64,000 nucleotides of DNA from Balanoglossus misakiensis (Eukaryota > Hemichordata): positions 17,980,001 through 18,044,000 of the forward strand of contig CM082577.2 of the NCBI GenBank assembly GCA_040954595.2. The letters are read 5' to 3'. The translations under genes were made by a program, and so were the position numbers. Under the pieces are notes generated by a model, which worked only from the letters and a program-made list of their open reading frames with translations, was not told where the DNA came from and made no database searches. Below are positions 33,928-44,300 of the stretch, in pieces (position 1 is the stretch's first letter; every line of letters starts with the position of its first letter).

Positions 33928-33938
33928 GGTGGGGGAGG
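33928..33938 (+). other. Polypurine tract
   Basis: GGTGGGGGAGG lies immediately before the 3' LTR, in the position of the plus-strand primer of LTR retroelements. One T interrupts it. Confidence 0.75.
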
Positions 33939-34631
33939 TGTTACGATTGTACTACGAATGCATATAATTTAAATATCAGTGGTGGATGAACAATAAGGGT
34001 GTACGTCATTAACATAGCGTTAGCTGTAGTAGCCGAACACCTGTGTATTTAGAATATTACGTTAGGCTTTTGATTTTTGACTCTCGGCAACGGCAGTCAA
34101 GTGGCGTGAGCCGTCCAGAAAACAGACAAGTTGAGCTCGGCCATGAGCGACGGGGACTGGAATCTTGTAATCCACGTGGGAGCTCGGTGTTGAAGTTCAG
34201 CACGTCGGTATGTCCTGTTGGTTTGAATTCAGCGTTGCTCTCGGACTTAAAATGCATGTCTACGCCTGCAACTGTAAGTGAAGTGAACCTGTTACTTTCT
34301 TCTGAGAGGACTTCAGGAAAGAACTGTGTGAGAAAGCAGCACGCCAGCGTGAACCAGCGTCGGGTCGGTGCGGAGAACTCACGGAACACTGAATTATCGC
34401 GTCCGCTCACCACGTGTGTAATATTACCACGGAACTGATACAAGTTTCTTGAGGACATTACAATATTTCAGTAAGAACCCTAGTAACATTTAAGTTTCAG
34501 TGCTTGTACTATGATATTATTTTTCTTCCTGTGACAAATAGATTCGCAGTGAAACATATAACTTTGGGTGTACTGTGTATCATTGTTGTTGCTGTCTGGG
34601 TGTTTGTGTTGCGAGTTTTCGGTTCGTAACA
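33939..34631 (+). repeat. 3' LTR (693 bp)
   Basis: It matches the 5' LTR in termini, length and the overlapping frames it yields on both strands. Near-identity of the LTRs implies a young insertion, or later homogenisation. Confidence 0.95.
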
Positions 34632-34901
34632 CCCCCCTTTTAGACTTCAAAATTTAAGTGACCCCCCCCCCCCTGGATTTTGCCGCCCCCCCCGGCCGTA
34701 AAAACTGAACGGTCCCTAAAGTAATTGAAGTATATAATAGTATATCGTTGCAATAAAGAAATCTATGAATAAATTAAAATGACAAACCAATACAATAGTG
34801 AACAGAATTGGTAAAACAAGATAATTGAAGGGATGGGTGTGGGAGGGGGTGTCCCCGCCCAACTAAGAAAATTTTAATGAACTCAATGTTGGGGAGGATA
34901 A

Positions 34902-36884
34902 GGGACCGTTCAGATTTTACGGCAGGGGGGGGGGCGGCAAGTTTGTGTCATCGGTTCTCAAAATCAGGCTGACCCCCCTTCACCCAGGACCAAAAAATGA
35001 TGACCCCCCCTTTGACAGACCCAAAAATATGATGACCCCCCCCCCCCACGCCCAAAACATTCGCCATCCTGATCCTATGTACACTGTATGCAATAAAGGG
35101 AATGAGGCTCCTCACACCTCAATTATAAATTTCTTAAAGTATTATTGAAGTATATAATAGTATATCGTTGCAATAAAGAAATCCATGAACAAATTAAAAT
35201 GGCAAGTCAATATAATAGTTGCTAGAATCTGTAAAACAAGAAAAGTGACGGTGCTCAAAGTTGCAATTTAATGAACTCAAAAGCAAATTAACTCAATGTT
35301 AGGGAGAACAAATTTTAATTTTGCCACTCCACTCAACGTAAGCATCGGGGGGTGGGGTGGCAAGAAGTCTTCCCTGTTACACTAGACAAACCAGTGAATA
35401 AATGCAATGTGGCGAAGAATGGAGGGGGTGGGTGTACACTGTGTGCAATAAAGGGAATGAGGCTCCTCACACCTCAATTATAAATTTCTTAAAGTAATTA
35501 AAGTATATAATAGTATATCGTTGCAATAAAGAAATCTATGAACAAAATAAAATGACAAGTCAATACAACAGTTGCTAGAATTGGTAAAACAAGAAAAGTG
35601 GCGGGGGTGGGTGTCCCCCTCCCACACAAGAAATTTTTGTAAAATATGTAGCGCAAAGTTGCATTTTAATGAACTCAAAAGCAAATTATCTCAATGTTCG
35701 GGAGGACCAATTTTACTTTTTGCCACTCCACTCAAAGTTAGAAGATTTGGCGTCATCTTCGTCATGATATCATTTATAAATCTTCTAGTATATAGAAGAT
35801 GCAGCGCGAAACTATCAGTTATGCAAAATGGTTTAAACAATTATTCTACTTTATGTATTCACTTTGTTAAATATTATCATCGGTGGGGTTGGGGTGGCAA
35901 GCACTCTGCCCTGGTACACTAGACAAACCAGCAAAAAATGAAATGTGGCGGAGAATGAAGGGGGTGGGCATGGGAGGGGGTGCCCACATTAGAAAATTTT
36001 GTAAAATAAAGGGTGTGAAACTGCAATTTTGTGGACTCAAAAGCAAAAGTTCGGTGGCAAAAGTATGTGACCCCCCCCTAAACGTTTAAAAAAAACAGAT
36101 GACCCCCCCTGTTACGATTGTACTACGAATGCATATAATTTAAATATCAGTGGTGGATGAACAATAAGGGTGTACGTCATTAACATAGCGTTAGCTGTAG
36201 TAGCCGAACACCTGTGTATTTAGAATATTACGTTAGGCTTTTGATTTTTGACTCTCGGCAACGGCAGTCAAGTGGCGTGAGCCGTCCAGAAAACAGACAA
36301 GTTGAGCTCGGCCATGAGCGACGGGGACTGGAATCTTGTAATCCACGTGGGAGCTCGGTGTTGAAGTTCAGCACGTCGGTATGTCCTGTTGGTTTGAATT
36401 CAGCGTTGCTCTCGGACTTAAAATGCATGTCTACGCCTGCAACTGTAAGTGAAGTGAACCTGTTACTTTCTTCTGAGAGGACTTCAGGAAAGAACTGTGT
36501 GAGAAAGCAGCACGCCAGCGTGAACCAGCGTCGGGTCGGTGCGGAGAACTCACGGAACACTGAATTATCGCGTCCGCTCACCACGTGTGTAATATTACCA
36601 CGGAACTGATACAAGTTTCTTGAGGACATTACAATATTTCAGTAAGAACCCTAGTAACATTTAAGTTTCAGTGCTTGTACTATGATATTATTTTTCTTCC
36701 TGTGACAAATAGATTCGCAGTGAAACATATAACTTTGGGTGTACTGTGTATCATTGTTGTTGCTGTCTGGGTGTTTGTGTTGCGAGTTTTCGGTTCGTAA
36801 CACCCCCCTTTTAGACTTCAAAATTTAAGTGACCCCCCCCCTGGATTTTGCCGCCCCCCCCGGCCGTAAAAACTGAACGGTCCC
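34902..36884. mobile_element. Harbinger-like element E2, interrupted by the solo LTR
   Basis: The left end is GGGACCGTTCAG after TAA (34899-34901). The right end is CTGAACGGTCCC before TAA (36885-36887). It is longer than E1 without its insertion because of internal duplications. The solo LTR interrupts it at the same poly-C site used in E1. Confidence 0.65.
36110..36802 (+). repeat. Solo LTR (693 bp)
   Basis: It has the same sequence termini and internal frames as the two LTRs of the full element, with no internal region next to it. It sits between 'gatgaccccccc' and 'ccccccttttag', exactly the junctions of the full-length element. Confidence 0.93.
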
Positions 36885-37069
36885 TAAAGTAATTGAAGTA
36901 TATAATAGTATATCGTTGCAATAAAGAAATCTATGAATAAATTAAAATGACAAACCAATACAATAGTGAACAGAATTGGTAAAACAAGATAATTGAAGGG
37001 ATGGGTGTGGGAGGGGGTGTCCCCGCCCAACTAAGAAAATTTTAATGAACTCAATGTTGGGGAGGATAA

Positions 37070-38294
37070 GGGACCGTTCAGATTTTACGGCAGGGGGGGG
37101 GGGCGGCAAGTTTGTGTCATCGGTTCTCAAAATCAGGCTGACCCCCCTTCACCCAGGACCAAAAAATGATGACCCCCCCTTTGACAGACCCAAAAATATG
37201 ATGACCCCCCCCCCCCCACGCCCAAAACATTCGCCATCCTGATCCTATGTACACTGTATGCAATAAAGGGAATGAGGCTCCTCACACCTCAATTATAAAT
37301 TTCTTAAAGTATTATTGAAGTATATAATAGTATATCGTTGCAATAAAGAAATCCATGAACAAATTAAAATGGCAAGTCAATATAATAGTTGCTAGAATCT
37401 GTAAAACAAGAAAAGTGACGGTGCTCAAAGTTGCAATTTAATGAACTCAAAAGCAAATTAACTCAATGTTAGGGAGAACAAATTTTAATTTTGCCACTCC
37501 ACTCAACGTAAGCATCGGGGGGTGGGGTGGCAAGAAGTCTTCCCTGTTACACTAGACAAACCAGTGAATAAATGCAATGTGGCGAAGAATGGAGGGGGTG
37601 GGTGTACACTGTGTGCAATAAAGGGAATGAGGCTCCTCACACCTCAATTATAAATTTCTTAAAGTAATTAAAGTATATAATAGTATATCGTTGCAATAAA
37701 GAAATCTATGAACAAAATAAAATGACAAGTCAATACAACAGTTGCTAGAATTGGTAAAACAAGAAAAGTGGCGGGGGTGGGTGTCCCCCTCCCACACAAG
37801 AAATTTTTGTAAAATATGTAGCGCAAAGTTGCATTTTAATGAACTCAAAAGCAAATTATCTCAATGTTCGGGAGGACCAATTTTACTTTTTGCCACTCCA
37901 CTCAAAGTTAGAAGATTTGGCGTCATCTTCGTCATGATATCATTTATAAATCTTCTAGTATATAGAAGATGCAGCGCGAAACTATCAGTTATGCAAAATG
38001 GTTTAAACAATTATTCTACTTTATGTATTCACTTTGTTAAATATTATGTGGCGGAGAATGAAGGGGGTGGGCATGGGAGGGGGTGCCCACATTAGAAAAT
38101 TTTGTAAAATAAAGGGTGTGAAACTGCAATTTTGTGGACTCAAAAGCAAAAGTTCGGTGGCAAAAGTATGTGACCCCCCCTAAACGTTTAAAAAAAACAG
38201 ATGACCCCCCCCCTTTTGGATTTCAAAATTTAAGTGACCCCCCCCCCCCCTGGATTTTGCCGGGTCCCCAGGGCCACAAAAACGGTACAGTCCC
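37070..38294. mobile_element. Harbinger-like element E3 with the empty LTR site
   Basis: It starts GGGACCGTTCAG after TAA (37067-37069). The right end is degenerate (acagtccc, then TTA). At about 38201-38217 it reads continuously from 'gatgacccccc' to 'ccttttgga', i.e. the target of the LTR element without an insertion. Confidence 0.65.
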
Positions 38295-39355
38295 TTATTT
38301 ACATTGATATCTTAGTGATTGACAATGTTTTAACAATGTTACATCATTGTTCTCCTGTAACAGTATGTCATCAAATGTAAAATTTTGTAATGATTTCAGT
38401 GTCCTGATGGCTGACTTTTCAGAAGGTTTTTTCTGTTGGTATATACTATATTGTTATGACGAATGTAACCTATTTCAAACCACACATTTTGTTATTACCT
38501 GACAGAGAATATATATTTATTTATTAAGTACGAAGCCTTATGTAAACTTTCCCATGCATCTGATGCTGTTAATTCATCTCAAAATGTAATGACAATTTGA
38601 TAAAATTTGGTACATTCATTCTATAATATTGTACCTCTTGAAATATAAAACACAGTGTCAAGGACACTGTCATCCCATTTTGGGATGACAGTGTCCATTT
38701 TGGGATGACAATGAAATAGATACACAACATTATTAAAATCCCTGGTGAAATTGGCAAGCAGTTTAAAGTCGTCCTCACTTCTGAGGGAAAATGTTTATGT
38801 GCAATGCACACGTCTGTGAAATTGGCGCATAAGTTTTTTTTTTTACAATATCTTACTTGCGCTATTCCTAGGAACATGCCTACTTAATGCAAATTTCAAA
38901 GCAACTGACAAGTGGTTTTAGAGAAAAGAATTTTTGAGCAAAAATGGCGAAAATTGCTCAAAAAATTATAAATATGCAAATTTTTCAACAATTTGAACAA
39001 AACTATGGAAATTCAGATCACCTATAGGAAACTTCATACTAAATTTCGAAGAAGTTAGCTGATCACTTTCAGAAAAGAAGATAATAACCAATAATGTGGA
39101 TAAGACAAAAAAGTAGGTTTCCCTTCTAATAACGTTTTAAGTTTCAAAAATAATGTGACATAACAAAATAAGTTCAATTATATCTTACTTGTAAAATAAC
39201 ATGTAAACCTTCAACATTACCATTATTTTTGAAGTCATTGAAAGTGGACAATGAGAAAAATGGTATGCTTGGCATTTGCTAAAACCATTTATAAATTTGT
39301 CTACACACGGGAGACATGCTAGATTTCACTGAGGAATCTACAAGTTTAATAGTTT
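38295..39355. repeat. Dispersed repeat, no gene
   Basis: 'gtcaaggacactgt' at about 38655 and 'aggaacatgcctact..aaagcaactgacaagtggtttt' at about 38870 recapitulate the repeat at 9170-10090. A short inverted pair 'acactgtcatcccattttgggatgacagtgt' (split here by its own centre) lies at about 38663-38693. Confidence 0.5.
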
Positions 39356-39684
39356 GTCTCTCGCTGCCCTTTTTTCCATTAATTATGTTTGATACAAGAC
39401 ACTGTTCATATTATTCTACATGTGGATATATAGTGAATCAACGTTCAACCACAAGCAACTTCCACCCCACTTGTATTATTATATGAGACTAAAAACTCGC
39501 CCAAAATGAATAAATGGTAAAGAACGATTATACATTTTGGCGAGTTTTTTCACTCTCCTGTCTATAAGAGGGATGGAAGTTGGGTGTGGTTGAACGTTCA
39601 TTCACTATATATCCAGGTGAAGAATAACAAACGGTGTCTTGTATCAAATATAATTAATGGAAAAAAGAGCAGCGAGAGAGAGAC
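39356..39684. repeat. Large foldback element
   Basis: The arms are about 150 bp. The left arm begins GTCTCTCGCTGCCCTTTTTT and the right arm ends 'agcgagagagagac'. Inner pairs include 'gatatatagtgaat' / 'attcactatatatc' and 'actcgcc' / 'ggcgagt'. Confidence 0.7.
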
Positions 39685-40208
39685 TTTGTCCCTTTAAGTA
39701 AAGTTCAGATACTAAGCATTTTGAAAATGTTGGTTTCTTGGAAATCCCATGTGTCTTTGATGGGAAATATCGCCATGACAAAATGGGTAGAATGCATCAC
39801 TAACTTAATTTTCAAGATTTTTGGAAGAAGTCATGCTGAGCTTTGAAATGGTTTGAACAGTATACATAGCACAACGATATTTGCACTGTAGCAGAAGGAT
39901 CAACTGATCTAAAATTATACCTTCATAGAATATTCCATATGAGAGAGTCATACATCAGAATATTTCTGATCACTACATAGCATACATGCACTTGTCAAGT
40001 ATATATCTTGTGTAAAATGTTTAACGTAGAATATTTGTGACAAAATGCCTTTATGTCTCACAAACGTGAAAAAACACTAATCTATACAAGCTGTAAAAAC
40101 TGAAATGGTTCACATTTACAAAATCCACACTAATCACCACTCAGTTATTGCTCTTCTATCCACAGGGAATAGAGGAATGAATCGTGGTGTTGTTGTTGTG
40201 TTGTTGTT

Positions 40209-41223
40209 GATGATGATGATAATAAAAACATTTAAAAAAAAATCAATGTGTCATTTCCTGCTATTGTTTGTCGATGTTGTAGATAACTGTAAATGAACAC
40301 CGTAATCGTGGAAAACACGACCTAGGTCGCCCAACGTCACTCGTAGAAAACACGACCTAGGTTGCCCAACGTCACTCCCGTCTTATATACAGGCAAGGGT
40401 GGAATCGACATGCCCTGATCTAGGCTCATGGGCCACCTTCAAGGCCCTGAAAAATCACCCCATTCACGAGAGAGCGATTAAATTATGCCATCATAGGCAC
40501 TGAAATTTATCTCACTGACCTGATTTGGGCTTCACTTGATCTATCGACCTGCAAACGAGTGGAAAAACGGCGATTTCCAAGTCGTACCCAGTCGACAGTT
40601 CACATTTTGAAATTCGCGGCCGATGGTGTTGGCTATGACATCACTGCCTTATTTAAATTGACCAATCGGGCGCCCTGTAAAGGCTGCCTCGGCCACCCGA
40701 TTGTTTATTGCTCAACTCGTACGAGTACGTGTAACTGCGTTCAAAATAACGCGAAAAAAAGGAGGCGAAACCTTAAGAGTCATACAGATAAATGGATACT
40801 TCCCAACTCTTTGTCATAAAATCTACCATTTTACGTCTTGAATACAGTGCAGTCGATAGTCAGAACGTACACTTCCGGGTGTTGCTTTACAGGGCGCCCG
40901 ATTGGTCAATTTAAATAAGGCAGTGATGTCATAGCCAACACCATCGGCCGCGAATTTCAAAATGTGAACTGTCGACTGGGTACGACTTGGAAATCGCCGT
41001 TTTCCCACTCGTTTGCAGGTTGATAGATCAAGTGAAGCCCAAATCAGGTCAGTGAGATAAATTTCAGTGCCTATGATGTCATGTTTTCCACGAGTGACGT
41101 TGGGCGACCTAGGTCGTATTTTCCACGATTATGGTGTTTTTTTACAGTTATCTACAACATCGACAAACAGCAAGAAATGACACATTGATTTTTTTTAATT
41201 TTTTTAATTATTATCATCATCAT
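40209..41223. repeat. Large inverted duplication (palindrome) with 202-bp spacer
   Basis: The left arm 40209-40682 and right arm 40885-41223 are inverted copies. Each encodes, on opposite strands, a frame with FPSRTQSTVHILKFAADG, and each contains 'cgacctaggtcg' and 'gataactgt' text in mirrored order. The left arm has an extra block of about 140 bp (about 40340-40480) that includes a second 'aaaacacgacctagg' copy. It lies just beyond the end of the GH31 gene. Confidence 0.85.
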
Positions 41224-41309
41224 TTCCTAAGCTCCCTATGTTCTATCTTGGCACTATGTATTGTCCATTGATCTTAATACTTCACATATCACTATTGGTT
41301 CCACTTCAT

Positions 41310-41375
41310 TCAATACAGCCATTCAATAACAAATGGTTTTGTGAATGGGAGTGACATATAGTTCACCTGTAACAC
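41310..41375 (-). CDS. GH31 terminal exon (22 codons)
   Basis: 66 bp after the acceptor TTTGTCATCACAG, reading VLQVNYMSLPFTKPFVIEWL and Tyr, then stop (41310-41312). The phase fits the preceding exon. The residues match the usual GH31 C-terminus (a VL..(N)LSLP.GKPF.I.W pattern). It is too short to appear in ordinary open-frame scans. Confidence 0.85.
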   Translation of the reverse strand: MLQVNYMSLPFTKPFVIEWLY

Positions 41376-44300
41376 CTGTGATGACAAAGAAAAGATATGA
41401 TGAAACATACATAGGAAACATACAAAGAAAAGATATTAAAAAAATCTGGGCAAGCAAACAAAAATATGAATGTTAAAACAATCAGAATTTGGTTATTTGG
41501 AATCCTTCTGAAAAAAATTCTGTCCCTTTACAGAAACAAGTATTGGCCATACCTTATTTATCATGTCATATGTGTTGGAAGCCTCTTTGCCATTTACTCT
41601 GACACTGTTTGGTAGTGGATGTACGTTGAAAATAGTGACAGTACCGAGCACCATCTTGTCTGAATCAGGATAGCCATTCTTCACAATTCGTGAGGTTAGT
41701 TTACAACCCACTAGAGAGAATTTGATGGCAGTGTACAGTTCCTTCTCATAAGTTCCTGCATGTATACAAATGAAATAAATGTTTACACTAAAGACTTGCG
41801 ACCTGTAATACATGAAAGTCGTTGAGTTGAGTTGTGTAAGTTTTGCCTTACCACACTCCCTGAGTGTGTTGTTGAGCAATAAAGTTATTATTATCAATCA
41901 TGAGTGAAAAATCTAAGAAATATAAAGTGTAATTTTCAATTGTATTATTTCAAGAATAGTGAGTACACATAAGCAATTGATTATCTGTGTTGTACTTCCA
42001 TCATTCATACAATTACGAAATGTTTTCAGCATATATGTTATTTACAAAAATGTTCTTATAGCTCCTTCTGTCATAAAGCCATCTTTCTCTATCCCTGGTT
42101 CTCCCATGGATGTAGAACTTGCTAGTGAACAGCTTGTCAACCATTAGAATGCTCATATAATTGTAAATAAATTCAGGTTTAGATAAATTTGATAATTGTA
42201 AGGAGGCTAGTTTCAGTAAGCCAGGTAAGTCCAATCCAATAAATATAAAACTGTGTCAAATACTTGACCAAAAGGCTTGTTCAGTCAGGTAATTCATATG
42301 TGCGTAAACTTCATGCACTGGTGCAAAATGTTTACAGGCAAGGGAAATGCAAAGATCAGCCAGTAGTAGAAGTGAGCTCATACTTAAAAATCTATGGTAA
42401 GCCATGTGTTGCAAATTTCAACAATAGTTTTTTATATTCATAAAAACTGCACTAGTTACATTACATTATATTACCATGGCCTGTGCATCGCATTTGGTCG
42501 AGATGAACGACGTCACTGACCACAAATACTCAGTAATGATTTGTTTACATGCCCGTAAATCTGAATAGTAATATTAGCATACAGTTCAGTGAATACAACA
42601 TTTTGCGTAACACAAGTTCCGTGGCCCCTAGTCTTTTGCGTGGGATATTTTCATAAATTTTAACGGTTTTCTTGAGTTCGTTGGTAATATAATGGAAGTA
42701 ACCGACTCCGCCCTGACCATTAATGTTTGTTCATGGGCGCGGGCTCGAGGAAAGCCAAAATTCATGGGCTCGGAAGCATCGCCCAAGAATTTTTGGCTTT
42801 CCCCTCGCCCTCGCCCATAAACAAACCATAATGGTCAGGGCGTCGTCCATTATTTCTATAGTACATGTAATCAAATGCATTGTTTAAGGTCCACTACTAA
42901 CTTTTGGTGATTTTTCAGTGTTTTTTCTTATTCTGCGGCAACCATAATTGTTTCTTATTCTTCACCCAAGGCATTTGGTACACAGAACAAAAATACATGT
43001 ACCGGAAATAAAGTTACAGCTAATGTCCCTTAAGAGAAGTGCAGGTCGCCAAAAAGAACCCCAATAATTTACTATTCTGCCAAGTTTAAACACCAACTAT
43101 CTTGAAAGTAGTTGATTTGTCAAGAAAAAGGAAAATTAACTTTTACTCAAGTTTTCAAAGATAATCAACGTCAGATGCAAATGCTCAATGTACAATCTTA
43201 AATTTTCTTCATTCTATGATCTTACCAATAGTTTCTCCATCATCCCAAAACAACTCTCCATTGGCTACACCATCCATGGTTGGTGCTACCATCAGAGAAA
43301 ATTTATTTTTCCTGCTTGCTGATGTAGTGACATCAGGATCCTGCATAGGTAGAATATACCCTCCCCTGACATGAAGGTTGAGCTTGTATAATGGTGCATC
43401 CAATGTTACGTATTTGCCTTGGCCAGTTGCATTTGTCACTTGGAATCCCTACAAACAAAAGGAAACAACTGATGAAAATGAGCATGCTGAGATTCTTTTA
43501 AATAATCAGATGTGCATATTTTTGGCCAGAAACCAGGTTTATTTTGTCCCTACCATGTGTACCACATGCCTCAATTTTACGTTTTCATTTCAAAAGTGCA
43601 CAACAGTGTCTGCCAACAGTGAAATCATGGCCCATATTGTTTGAACAGTTCTTCAATATACAGTGGACAGTGTGATAAATTATTTTATTTATTTATTATT
43701 TAAATCAGGATTTAAAGTACATCCCATAGAACAGCTAAAAAAATGCAAACAGGAATACGGCATTGACAGAAAAAAAAACCACCACAAGACAAACAGACAC
43801 AAACAACAATTATAATAAAAACAAAAAGAACAAATATAAAAAGTCAGTCAAAAAGCAGTAAAAAAGATAATCCGCTGTACTTGCACTAAAAAGCATTATA
43901 ATATATACATCGACTTTCTGTAGAGCTGTTGAAATTTTGACAGGACAAAGACATCAGAGTTCACTAATTTGTTCAAAATGCTATTGCCACTGTTGTAAAT
44001 TCTGACATAGAATTTGTAAAGTAATTTTCGCCTCAAAGATTCGAAGGAAGGAACATTGTTAAATACACACATCCCATATTATACACACAATACATATTAG
44101 TACAATAGGTGCGAAATAAACTGACATTCACATGATTATTACAATTTGGAAATTTACGAGTCAATATATTTGCCTGTGCATAGAATTTACACATCTGTTA
44201 ATGTCAGCATCATCTGTTATTGTATCTGTAAAAACATAGCCAAGATATTTATGATGTGACACAACATTCAACATTTTACCGCCCAAGAACACTGGTGGTA

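Larger units (their letters stand above)
28438..34631 (+). mobile_element. Full-length Gmr1-like Ty3/gypsy LTR retrotransposon
   Basis: A 6194-bp element: two 693-bp LTRs, a tRNA-Pro primer site, gag, a single in-frame TGA, pol, and a purine tract. The pol order is protease, integrase, reverse transcriptase, RNase H. That is the order of Ty1/copia elements, but the RT and integrase (with GPY/F module) are of Ty3/gypsy type. This combination defines the Gmr1 group described from deuterostomes. Both ORFs are open throughout and the LTRs carry the same open frames, so the insertion looks recent and possibly active. It sits in a poly-C run of E1, so a CCCCC target duplication is compatible but not provable. 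Confidence 0.93.
27709..34716. mobile_element. Harbinger-like TIR element E1, split by an LTR retrotransposon
   Basis: The termini are GGGACCGTTCAGTTTTTACG and its exact complement, flanked by TAA on both sides (27706-27708, 34717-34719). G/C tracts follow the TIRs and 'gatgacccccc' words recur inside. Without the nested LTR element (28438-34631) it would be about 0.8 kb. There is no transposase. The TAA duplication and the GGG..GTTCA terminus suggest PIF/Harbinger. Confidence 0.7.
33939..38213. repeat. Tandem duplication of about 2.17 kb (LTR plus 1.48 kb flank)
   Basis: Unit A (33939-36109) and unit B (36110-38213) are nearly identical along their length. Each starts with an LTR and ends in 'acagatgaccccccc'. 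Unit B lacks about 67 bp present at about 35880-35946 in unit A. Inside each unit a shorter block (about 35060-35140 and 35440-35520) is itself repeated. Confidence 0.9.

Noticed and set aside
40559-41008. Two similar frames on opposite strands (FPSRTQSTVHILK...)
   Set aside because: Mirror images produced by the inverted duplication; no start context, domain or codon bias supports a protein.
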